A DNA stretch of 64,000 nucleotides from NCBI GenBank assembly GCA_963765725.1, contig CAVXXI010000003.1, positions 1,240,001 through 1,304,000 on the forward strand. The letters are read 5' to 3'. The stretch is from DASQEH01 sp963765725 (GTDB lineage Bacteria; Actinomycetota; Actinomycetes; Propionibacteriales; Nocardioidaceae). Under the pieces are notes generated by a model. That model was not told the origin of the DNA, made no database searches, and saw nothing but the letters and a program-made list of their open reading frames with translations. How positions within the stretch are numbered: position 1 is the first letter of the stretch; the number at the start of each line of letters is the position of its first letter. Positions 17,650 to 25,113 of this stretch are shown here, in pieces. The position numbers and the translations under genes are program-made.

Positions 17650-20379
17650 TCAGCTCGCGCGGCGCTGGCCCCGGGCCGGCAGGATGGTGACCGGCGGTAC
17701 GGGTGCCTGCGGATACGTGCTGGCCCAGAAGTCCAGGAAGTCGGCCGCGGGGAGCGGTCTTGACGTGAGGTAACCCTGGATGAAGGGGCAGCCCAGCTGC
17801 ACCAGCACCTGCCGCTGGCTGTCGGTCTCGACACCCTCCGCGACGGTGGTCATGTGCAGGGCCTCCGTCAGCTTGATGACCGCGCCGGCGATCGCCATGT
17901 CCACCTCGTCGGTGACAAGCCCTTCGATGAACGTGCGGTCCAGCTTCACGACGTCGATGGCGAATCGCTTGAGGTAGGACAAGGACGAGTAGCCGGTCCC
18001 GAAGTCGTCGATCGCGACGGCGACGCCCAGGTCGTGAAGGGCGTTCAGGGTGGTGACCGTGCCGATCGTGTCACTCATCAGCACGGTCTCGGTGATCTCG
18101 AGGCAGAGCTGGCTGGCCGGCAGGCCGGTCGCCGTCAGCGTCTCGGCAACGTCCTCGGCCAGCTTGTGCTGGGCGAACTGCAGGGCCGACAGGTTCACCG
18201 ACACCCGCAGCGGTGGGCGGTCGGGGTGGTCCAGCGTCCATGCCCGCAACGTTCGGCACGCGTCCTCGAGCACCCATCGCCCCATCGGGACGATGAGTCC
18301 CGTCTCCTCGGCGATGGGCACGAACTGCTGGGGCCACAGGATGCCTCGCTGGGGTGAACGCCACCTCACGAGCGCCTCGACGCCGACGACCGTACCGACG
18401 TCGGACGTGACGATCGGCTGGTAGTGCAACTCGAGCTCGTTCTCGTCGAGGCCGTGACGCAGGCTCACCTCGAGATCCAGCCGGGCGCGGGTCTCGTCGA
18501 CCGACGCGTCGGTGGAGACGCAGTAGCAGTTGCGCCCCGAGGCCTTCGCCGCGTACGCGGCCGCGTCGATACCGGCGAGGACGACATCGCGGCCCTGGTT
18601 GTCCTGGGTGAGGCCGACTCCGATCGACGCCGACATGAAGATACGTTGGCCGTCGACGATGAACGGCTCCTTCATCACCTGAAGGAGGGTCTCGGCGATC
18701 GTCGTGACAGCCTCCATGTCGGGCGCGTCCTCGATGAGCACGATGAACTCGTCGCCCGACATGCGAGCGACCGAGTGCACCGGCGACAGCCCGGCACGCA
18801 GCCGCGCGGCGACCTGCACCAGCAGCTTGTCACCCACGATGTGGCCGTAGGAGTCGTTGACGAGCTTGAACCGGTCGAGGTCCAAGAAGAGGAGCCCGTG
18901 GTGGAGGCCGGTGGAGCTGCTTCGGGTGAGCGCATGGTCGAGGCGCTCGAGCAGCAGCCGCCGGTTCGGCAGCCCGGTGAGCTCATCGTGCAGTGCTCGT
19001 CGGGTGAGCTCGTCTTGGAAGGCCCGGCGCTCGGTCACGTCGCGCAGCACCAGGACAGCTCCGACGTGCTCGCCTTCGGCGCGAAGCGGGGTGATGCTGT
19101 ACGCGATGTCGAGGGTGTCTCCGTCGGGCGGGCCCAGAGTCGCATCGGCGTCGTGGGCCACCAGTTGGCCCTCGACCATGCTTGTGAAGTCGATGGGGAG
19201 GCGTCGGTTGCGCAGGGTCAGCTTGTCCCGGATCCGTTCGCCGAGCACCTCGGCGTCGCTGGTACAGCCGAGCATTCGCACCGCTGCCGGGTTGGCGAAG
19301 GTGATGCAGGTGCGCATGTCGAGCGCGATGACGCCCTCGCTCTGCGAGTTGGTGATCGTGCGCAGCCGGGCAATCAGGTCGGCCGCTCTCATCACGTCGC
19401 CCGCCACACCGGCCAAGGTGAGCAGGGTGTCGCGGTCATTGGCGTCCCACTGCTCGACGCCGAGACGCTTGTCGACACGCAGCCGCTGACCGTCAAGCAG
19501 GGGGGCGCTCGTCGAGCGCGCACTGTCCGCCTCTCCCTCCGGCACGATGTCCGCCAGCTCCGCACCGAGGAGGTCCTTCGCCGCCGCGACCAGGTCCTCG
19601 CGCACCTCGGAGGGGTCGGTGTGGGTGCGCAGCGAGACGATCGCCTGTTGGAGCCGCTCCGCGTGCAGGCGTCCGAGCTGCTCGGTGACTGACGCGGCGT
19701 AGGCGCGGTAGAAGAACATCACGACACCGATGAGGAGTACCGCCGACAGCGGGTAGACGCCCACGCACAGCGCGGCGACGCCACCGAGTGTCACCGCACC
19801 GGTCCATGGGACGACCCGGCCCGAGAGCTCCCTCACCATCGGCAGGTAGGCCGATCCGGAGTGGTAGGAGGCGATCCCTCGGACGGTCAGGGCCGAGACG
19901 GTCGTGAGGGCGATGGCGGCGACCATGCCGACGGCGACCTCGGTGATGCCCGGCCTCTCCTGAGGCGAGACGTGGAGGAGTGCTACGACGGCAATGCCGA
20001 CGGCGCCGGACAGGAGCAGGCTTCCGAGGTTGAACGCTGCCTTGAGCCACTGCCGGCGGAGCACGATGCTGCCCGCCAGGGACGCGACGGTGATCACGAC
20101 CAGGCACTGCCACGGCGTGATCATCAGCAGGGCCGGGACGAACGGCACTTCGTCGAGCGGGATTCCCTCGACGTTTCCCCGCGTAGTGACGTTACGCCGC
20201 GGGCGGGTCTGGAGGATGACCAGGACGACGCCGAGCAGGACGAACATCGCCGGGTAGGTGTCGTTCGGGGTGGAAACCAGCTCGATGACGAGCGCAGAGG
20301 CGACGAGTCCGGCCATCAGGGTGGCCAGGCACGCGATCTGTATGCCGCCTGCAGATGCGGCCGTTCGCGAACCCCTCAC
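17650..20379 (-). CDS. Membrane-bound PAS-GGDEF-EAL c-di-GMP enzyme
   Basis: 909 residues. The first about 240 form a multi-span membrane sensor. A GAF-like segment, a PAS domain (about residues 340-450) and the GGDEF domain (about 460-620) follow. The diguanylate-cyclase signature is RMSGDEF, a tolerated SGDEF variant. The EAL domain (about 640-890) keeps EALVRW, the metal-site Glu in LCLEITET, IDDFGTGYSS and the catalytic Lys in DVVKLDRTF. It could make or destroy cyclic di-GMP; EAL looks fully competent. The repeat-protein gene lies immediately upstream on the same strand. Confidence 0.93.
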   Translation of the reverse strand: MRGSRTAASAGGIQIACLATLMAGLVASALVIELVSTPNDTYPAMFVLLGVVLVILQTRPRRNVTTRGNVEGIPLDEVPFVPALLMITPWQCLVVITVASLAGSIVLRRQWLKAAFNLGSLLLSGAVGIAVVALLHVSPQERPGITEVAVGMVAAIALTTVSALTVRGIASYHSGSAYLPMVRELSGRVVPWTGAVTLGGVAALCVGVYPLSAVLLIGVVMFFYRAYAASVTEQLGRLHAERLQQAIVSLRTHTDPSEVREDLVAAAKDLLGAELADIVPEGEADSARSTSAPLLDGQRLRVDKRLGVEQWDANDRDTLLTLAGVAGDVMRAADLIARLRTITNSQSEGVIALDMRTCITFANPAAVRMLGCTSDAEVLGERIRDKLTLRNRRLPIDFTSMVEGQLVAHDADATLGPPDGDTLDIAYSITPLRAEGEHVGAVLVLRDVTERRAFQDELTRRALHDELTGLPNRRLLLERLDHALTRSSSTGLHHGLLFLDLDRFKLVNDSYGHIVGDKLLVQVAARLRAGLSPVHSVARMSGDEFIVLIEDAPDMEAVTTIAETLLQVMKEPFIVDGQRIFMSASIGVGLTQDNQGRDVVLAGIDAAAYAAKASGRNCYCVSTDASVDETRARLDLEVSLRHGLDENELELHYQPIVTSDVGTVVGVEALVRWRSPQRGILWPQQFVPIAEETGLIVPMGRWVLEDACRTLRAWTLDHPDRPPLRVSVNLSALQFAQHKLAEDVAETLTATGLPASQLCLEITETVLMSDTIGTVTTLNALHDLGVAVAIDDFGTGYSSLSYLKRFAIDVVKLDRTFIEGLVTDEVDMAIAGAVIKLTEALHMTTVAEGVETDSQRQVLVQLGCPFIQGYLTSRPLPAADFLDFWASTYPQAPVPPVTILPARGQRRAS

Positions 20380-20393
20380 GTGCGTACCGTACC

Positions 20394-20423
20394 GACAAGT
20401 CGGCCCTTGCGGGCCGACTTGTC
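20394..20423. terminator. Perfect 13-bp hairpin between the repeat-protein gene and the GGDEF-EAL gene
   Basis: GACAAGTCGGCCC (20394-20406) pairs perfectly with GGGCCGACTTGTC (20411-20423) around a 4-nt loop. On the minus strand it lies 22 bp after the repeat-protein stop and 15 bp before the GGDEF-EAL start. It is best read as a terminator or attenuator. A further GACTTGTCA copy follows at 20436-20444. Confidence 0.65.
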
Positions 20424-20444
20424 ACTACGTCTGCTGACTTGTCA

Positions 20445-20927
20445 TCACTCCCAGGTGGAGGTGTGGCCCTTGGTTCCGGCCATCTCCCAGGTGGAGGTGC
20501 GGCCGTGCGGTCCGGTGAGCTCCCAGGTGGAGGTGTGGCCCTTGGTTCCGGTCATCTCCCAGGTGGAGGTGCGGCCGTGCGGTCCGGTGAGCTCCCAGGT
20601 GGAGGTGTGGCCCTTGGTTCCGGTCATCTCCCAGGTGGAGGTGCGGCCGTGCGGTCCGGTGAGCTCCCAGGTGGAGGTGTGGCCCTTGGTTCCGGTCATC
20701 TCCCAGGTGGAGGTGCGGCCGTGCGGTCCGGTCATCTCCCAGGTGGAGGTGCGACCGTGCGGTCCGGTCATCTCCCACGTGGAGGTCTTGGCGTTGACCG
20801 CGTGGTGGACCGTGGTCGAGGAGGTCTGTCCCCAGGCCTCGGTGGAGCCGCCCATGCCGATCGCCGCAGCGGCTGCGATGACGACGGCGGAGGTGGAGAC
20901 GCGACGGAGGAGGCTGCTGCTGGTCAT
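20445..20927 (-). CDS. Exported protein of nine 12-residue Trp-containing tandem repeats
   Basis: 160 residues. The N-terminus is a signal peptide (two Arg, then a VVIAAAAAIGMGG core); cleavage is likely near residues 27-33. Residues 48-155 are nine exact-length copies of TSTWEMTGPHGR or TSTWELTG/TSTWEMTGTKGH, and the protein stops after a tenth TSTWE. Repeats 3-8 alternate in pairs, giving a 24-residue higher-order unit. The start is supported by AAGGA 9 nt before ATG. I do not recognise the family. One Trp per repeat and alternating basic ends suggest a surface adhesin, matrix or binding-type protein. Confidence 0.8.
   Translation of the reverse strand: MTSSSLLRRVSTSAVVIAAAAAIGMGGSTEAWGQTSSTTVHHAVNAKTSTWEMTGPHGRTSTWEMTGPHGRTSTWEMTGTKGHTSTWELTGPHGRTSTWEMTGTKGHTSTWELTGPHGRTSTWEMTGTKGHTSTWELTGPHGRTSTWEMAGTKGHTSTWE
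20448..20786 (-). repeat. 36-bp tandem repeat array (72-bp higher-order period) inside the exported protein
   Basis: Nine 36-bp units (20463-20786) and a 15-bp partial unit are nearly identical at the DNA level, including third codon positions. Unit types alternate so that three consecutive 72-bp blocks are virtually identical. This implies recent expansion or gene conversion, and copy number is likely to vary between strains. Because 36 is divisible by 3, the opposite strand also stays open. Confidence 0.95.
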
Positions 20928-21289
20928 GAGGGGGTGTCCTTGCTGGTGAGGGGGGAGGGGGAGGGGACGGGTTCTGGTTCCATCGATCGGTCCACGGGTT
21001 CAACGTGTCGGTGCGGGTGGCATGATCTAGGATGACTGGGGCATTCCCGGCTCGATATGCCCTGCAAGACCCCGGATCGTGACGCTTCGTGGTTAACCTA
21101 TCACTCTTCGTGGTGAAAGAGTATCGTCTTTACGCAAAACGGGGTAAAACGCGTCTGGATGCTGCGTCCCGGTGTCTCCGAGCGGCCGACCGGCGCCGTT
21201 CGGCAGTGCTCATCCGAGCATTGCGCCCGTCGCCTCCGCGCCGCTGGTCGACCCGCTGATCAGGCCGGGACGCGTTGCCGCTCAGGCTG
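20928..21289. promoter_or_regulatory. Regulatory region upstream of the repeat-protein gene (362 bp, no gene)
   Basis: I see no gene here. The segment 21080-21150 is AT-rich for this genome. CTTCGTGGT occurs twice exactly (21085-21093 and 21106-21114), 21 bp apart, about two helical turns. ACTCTT (21103-21108) and AAGAGT (21117-21122) form an inverted repeat around the second copy. This resembles a regulator-binding region for the minus-strand gene starting at 20927. Confidence 0.5.
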
Positions 21290-21613
21290 TCACTGCGTCG
21301 ACTCAGGTGGCGCGAACACGACGACCACCTCGAGTCGTTCGGTCACGTCGTGGAATCTGTGCACCTCGTGGGCGGGGACGAAGATCGTCGTTCCGGCCCC
21401 CACCCTGATCGTCTCGTCGGCCGCGGTGAAGGATGCGGACCCGGCGAGGACGACGTACAGCTCGTCCTGGTCGTGCGGCGTCTGGGGGTCCGGCTCGCCT
21501 GCGGGCAGCACATACATGCCCGCGCTGAGGGATTCGACGCGGAGGAACTCGTCGAAGAGCTCGCCGCGTTCGCCGTGGTGGTCACGAAGCGTGGTCAGAG
21601 CGAAGGGACGCAT
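21290..21613 (-). CDS. Cupin-domain protein
   Basis: 107 residues, a single cupin barrel. Metal-type motifs are PHDQDELYVVLAG (first) and PAHEVHRFHDV (second). Cupins of this size are usually metal-dependent enzymes or sensors; the substrate is unknown. It is on the same strand as, and 13 bp downstream of, the acyl-CoA dehydrogenase, so it may be the last gene of that unit. Confidence 0.82.
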   Translation of the reverse strand: MRPFALTTLRDHHGERGELFDEFLRVESLSAGMYVLPAGEPDPQTPHDQDELYVVLAGSASFTAADETIRVGAGTTIFVPAHEVHRFHDVTERLEVVVVFAPPESTQ

Positions 21614-21626
21614 CGGCTCACGGTAC

Positions 21627-22793
21627 TCACACCAGCGCTGTCAGGCCCCGCTTGGCCAGCTGGTCGGCGATGATGAGCCGCTGCACCTCGCTCGCGCCCT
21701 CCCAGATCCGTTCCACACGGAGCTCGCGGAAGAACCGCTCGGCCACGTTCTCACGCATGTATCCGCGACCACCGAAGATCTGGACGGCGCGGTCGGCGAC
21801 CCGGTTGGACGTCTCCGACGCGAACAGCTTGGCCATCGAGCACCGGGCGTGCAGCACCTTGCGATCGACGCCCTGGTCGATCGAGCGAGCGGTCTCGTAC
21901 ACCATCGCCCGCGCCGCGAACAGCTCGGTCGTGCTGTCGGCGAGCATTGCCTGTACCAGTTGGAGATCGAGCAGGGGCGACCCCTTCACCCTGCGGTCGC
22001 GAGCGAACGCGGTGACCTCGTCGATCAGCCGCTCGGTGGCCCCCAGGCAACGCGCGGCCACCATCAGGCGCTCGAACCGGAACCACTCGTAGGCGAACGT
22101 CATCCCGGACGCCTCGTCGCCCACGAGGTGGGACTGCGGAACGCTGACGTCCTCGAACGCGACGATCGGGTGCTCGTGCGCGATGGTGTGGGAGTAGGCA
22201 GGAGAGCGGACGACGCGGACACCAGGGCTCGGCAGATCGACGACGAACAGGCCGTGCCCTCCCGCATGCGGTCCCTCCGTCAGCACGGCCTCGACGAAGG
22301 CGTAGGCAGCCTCGTTGTACGAGGTGACATGCCACTTCTCGCCGTTGATCACATAGTCGGAGCCGTCGCGCCCCGCAGTGGTCGTGAGCGAGGACATGTC
22401 CGAGCCCGCGAGCTCCTCGGTGATCGCGTAGCACTCCTGCTTGTCACCGCGCACGGTCGGGAGCAGCCAACGCTCGCGCTGGTACTCGTCGGCCACCTGT
22501 GGCCACCAGGCCGGCGGAGTGTGCATGCACCACCCGAGCGCGTTGGTGACCCGTCCCGCCTGCTCCTGGACCAGCACCTGCTGCAGTGACGAGCACCCGC
22601 GCCCGCCGACGTCGACCGGCATGTTGGTCGCGTACAGACCCAGCTCGAGCGCCCGTCGGCGTTGCGCCTGCGCCACCCCGTCCGGTAGGTGGCCCGCGTT
22701 GAGCTCGGCGGTCACCTCGTACGGGATCAGCTCGTCGGCGAAGGCCCGTGCGCGCTGCTGGATCTCGAGATCACTCGCAGAGAGGCCGTACAT
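21627..22793 (-). CDS. Acyl-CoA dehydrogenase
   Basis: 388 residues from ATG 22793, which follows GGGAGGTG. The FAD-site motif YAITEELAGSD and the C-terminal IFGGRGYMRENV are typical. The likely catalytic Glu lies in RIWEGASEVQ. It oxidises an acyl-CoA to the enoyl-CoA. A perfect TetR-type operator lies 32 bp upstream, shared with the oxidoreductase, acyl-CoA synthetase/TetR and aminotransferase/transporter promoters. It is therefore placed in that catabolic regulon. Confidence 0.9.
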   Translation of the reverse strand: MYGLSASDLEIQQRARAFADELIPYEVTAELNAGHLPDGVAQAQRRRALELGLYATNMPVDVGGRGCSSLQQVLVQEQAGRVTNALGWCMHTPPAWWPQVADEYQRERWLLPTVRGDKQECYAITEELAGSDMSSLTTTAGRDGSDYVINGEKWHVTSYNEAAYAFVEAVLTEGPHAGGHGLFVVDLPSPGVRVVRSPAYSHTIAHEHPIVAFEDVSVPQSHLVGDEASGMTFAYEWFRFERLMVAARCLGATERLIDEVTAFARDRRVKGSPLLDLQLVQAMLADSTTELFAARAMVYETARSIDQGVDRKVLHARCSMAKLFASETSNRVADRAVQIFGGRGYMRENVAERFFRELRVERIWEGASEVQRLIIADQLAKRGLTALV

Positions 22794-22824
22794 CACACCT
22801 CCCTGGGCAGCGGTGACGGGTCCT

Positions 22825-22840
22825 GACTGACTGTTCAGTC
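22825..22840. promoter_or_regulatory. TetR-type operator, site 1
   Basis: GACTGACTGTTCAGTC: perfect arms GACTGA and TCAGTC around CTGT. It lies between the pseudopilin stop and the acyl-CoA dehydrogenase start. It is identical to site 3, beside the tetR gene at 27309. Confidence 0.8.
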
Positions 22841-22876
22841 TAAGCGAGGATAGCCGAGGCTGCGACCGGTCCGCCC

Positions 22877-23704
22877 TCAGCCCAGGCTGATGCCGCAGAC
22901 CGCCCCCGCGTGAACGGCGATGAACTGCGTGGCCGTCGCGAACTCCTTGGTCGTCAGCGGCCGCTGGATGTCGGTTCGGATCGAGTCGGCCGTCTTCGAG
23001 TCGATGCCCTTCGGCGTCTGACCGCTGTCGAGCGTCCTGAGGTCGACGCTCCACTTGAGGCCGGCGCCCTCCAGGATGGAGTTCACCGAGTCGTAGGACC
23101 CCGAGACCGTCTTCCAGCTCGACGCCAGCTGGTCGTCGGCGGACAGACTCTGCAGTCTCGCGAGCGAGTTCCGCACCGCCGGAAGACCCTGGCCGTCGAA
23201 CCCCGCAAGGTCGAGCGTGCCGTACTTGCCTTGCGCCGTACCCAGCTCCACGCAGTACTTGGAGCCGGGGTCACTGCCCTTGCCGATCGTCGTGGTAGGG
23301 CTGGCCGAGCTGCTTGGAGGAGCGGAGCTCGAGGCGGTCCCGGTCGAGCTGCCCTGGGCGCAGTAGCTGCTCGAGACGTCGACCGACGAGTTGCCGGTGG
23401 CGACATTCCTGTTGACCGTGTAGGTGACCGTGTACGTCCTGCTGGACGGGACGCTGTGCAGCAGCCCCGCCGTCACGAGCTCGTCCATGGATGCCGCGTA
23501 GTGGCCGACTTTGGCGTTGTACGCCTCGGCCGCCACGGTGACCGTCTTGACGTCGGCTTGACAGGCGACGGTGCTGCCCTTGTCCTTGACGCCGTTTACC
23601 GAGAAGACCACGATCGCGGCGAGGATCGCGAGGATCACGACGACCACGAGCAGCTCGATGAGCGCGAAGCCGTGGCCGGCGCGCCGGTGCACGCGTGAGC
23701 GCAT
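22877..23704 (-). CDS. Type IV pilin-like (pseudopilin) protein
   Basis: About 275 residues. A short basic leader ends in Gly, then the prepilin motif FALIELLVVVVILAIL with Glu at mature position 5, the signature for prepilin peptidase cleavage and pilus or pseudopilus assembly. A Ser/Thr-rich linker (about 140-160) and a C-terminal domain with three Cys follow. ATG 23704 has GGGAG upstream; ATG 23725 is also possible. No pilus ATPase, platform protein or peptidase gene is in the window, so it is an orphan within a catabolic cluster. Confidence 0.85.
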   Translation of the reverse strand: MRSRVHRRAGHGFALIELLVVVVILAILAAIVVFSVNGVKDKGSTVACQADVKTVTVAAEAYNAKVGHYAASMDELVTAGLLHSVPSSRTYTVTYTVNRNVATGNSSVDVSSSYCAQGSSTGTASSSAPPSSSASPTTTIGKGSDPGSKYCVELGTAQGKYGTLDLAGFDGQGLPAVRNSLARLQSLSADDQLASSWKTVSGSYDSVNSILEGAGLKWSVDLRTLDSGQTPKGIDSKTADSIRTDIQRPLTTKEFATATQFIAVHAGAVCGISLG

Positions 23705-23839
23705 CAACGTCAGATCTCCCAGCATTAGTCGCTAACTGTGACCATAGTGTATACACAGAGTCAGATCTGATGATCGGCCGGTCCTCCCGCGCTGGGCACC
23801 GGTAGTCGGTCTGCCATGCGCGCCAGCATGGGTCGTCTT

Positions 23840-23855
23840 GACTGACCGTTCAGCG
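23840..23855. promoter_or_regulatory. TetR-type operator, site 2
   Basis: GACTGACCGTTCAGCG matches the consensus at 13 of 16 positions; the inner CTGA/TCAG arms are exact. It lies 18 bp before the preferred GTG start of the FAD oxidoreductase. Confidence 0.65.
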
Positions 23856-23873
23856 TGTGCCAGCGTCGGCGCT

Positions 23874-25079
23874 GTGACCGACCCTCTCGCCGAACCGGGT
23901 GCCGTCGACGCGGTCGTGGTGGGCGGTGGGACGATCGGAGCCTGGTGTGCCTGGTTCCTCAAGCAGGCGGGCCTGGCACGGGTGGTCCTGCTGGAGGCTG
24001 CCACCCTCGGCAAGGGCGCCAGCTCTCGAGCGGCGGGAATGGTCCGGGCGCAGGGCGGCACGCCGGCCGCCGTCCGGCTAGGGCTGTTCAGCCGGGACTT
24101 CTATGCCCGCCAGCCCGAGACACTGGGCATCGATTCCGGGTTCGTGGAGCAGGGCTACTTCATGCCGTGCTTCCGTCCGGCCGAGGTGGAGCAGGCCCGG
24201 TCCCGGATTGCCATGCAGCAGCGGCTGGGCCTCGACGTCAGGTGGGTCGAGGCCTCGGAGGTCGACGACCTGAACCCCGCGATGCGGCCAGGGCAGACGC
24301 TCGGCGCCTCGTACGCGTCGGGCGACGGCTACATCGACCCACCGCGAAACGTCCTCGCCTACACCACCGCCCTGTTCTCGTCCGGAGTGGAGGTGAGGGA
24401 GCGAACCGCGTTCACCGGACTGCATACCCGGGCCGGAAGGGTCGTCGGGGTGCACACCAGTGACGGAGAGATCGCCACCGAGAAGGTCGTGCTGACCGGA
24501 GGGCCGACGCTCGCCGCGGTCGGGCGCGCAGTCGGCACGCGGATCGCCGCCGGTGGAGCACGCCACCAGGTCGTCGTCACGTCACCTCATCCGGACCTCA
24601 CGCCCGACCGGCTGCCGATGGTCTTCGACCTGGCGTCCGGCATCTACTGGCGTCCCGAAGAGGGCGGCATCATGTGGGGGATGAGCAACCCCGACGAGTC
24701 TCCGGGGGAAGCCACACAGTTCGACTGGTCGTACTACGAGGTGATGCGCGACCGGATGGCACAGTTGGTCCCGCTGACCGCGGAGCTGGGCGTACGCCGC
24801 GTCTGGGCCGCGACGATCGACTTCACTCCCGACCACCTTCCGATCCTCGGTCCGGTCCTGACCCCAGACGGGCCGGTCGACGGATCCGTGGTCGCCGCCG
24901 CCGGTGGGCACGGGATGATGTGGGGTCCCGGGGTGTCTCGAGCGGCGGCTGACCTGCTTCTCCACGGAACCTCGGAGGTGCTGGACACGGCGGAGCTGGG
25001 ACTCGACCGCTTCGACGAGCACGGTCGCAGCCGACTGGCCGCCGACCCCATCGCGCTGCCTTTCCCCGAGAGCGCCTGA
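23874..25079 (+). CDS. FAD-dependent oxidoreductase, DAO family (sarcosine/dimethylglycine-type)
   Basis: 401 residues. The Rossmann FAD motif is VVVGGGTIGAWCAWFL. A DAO-family body and the C-terminal FAD contact GGHGMMWGPGVS follow. The family oxidatively deaminates or N-demethylates amino acids and methylated glycines. GTG 23874 is chosen because TTG 23838 would overlap the operator. The context of aminotransferase, amine-type importer, acyl-CoA synthetase and acyl-CoA dehydrogenase points to amine or betaine-like catabolism; the actual substrate is not known. Confidence 0.85.
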   Translation: MTDPLAEPGAVDAVVVGGGTIGAWCAWFLKQAGLARVVLLEAATLGKGASSRAAGMVRAQGGTPAAVRLGLFSRDFYARQPETLGIDSGFVEQGYFMPCFRPAEVEQARSRIAMQQRLGLDVRWVEASEVDDLNPAMRPGQTLGASYASGDGYIDPPRNVLAYTTALFSSGVEVRERTAFTGLHTRAGRVVGVHTSDGEIATEKVVLTGGPTLAAVGRAVGTRIAAGGARHQVVVTSPHPDLTPDRLPMVFDLASGIYWRPEEGGIMWGMSNPDESPGEATQFDWSYYEVMRDRMAQLVPLTAELGVRRVWAATIDFTPDHLPILGPVLTPDGPVDGSVVAAAGGHGMMWGPGVSRAAADLLLHGTSEVLDTAELGLDRFDEHGRSRLAADPIALPFPESA

Positions 25080-25113
25080 CCCTCCGTTCGCGACTACCGG
25101 TCACAGGGGAGCT

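Noticed and set aside
19861..21035. Two long plus-strand frames with Gly/Pro-rich repeats across 20448-20786
   Set aside because: They stay open only because the 36-bp period is a multiple of 3. The minus-strand frame has a ribosome site, a signal peptide and a stop at the array end.
23838..23874. TTG 23838 as start of the FAD oxidoreductase
   Set aside because: It would translate the operator and has no ribosome site; GTG 23874 leads directly into the FAD-binding fold.
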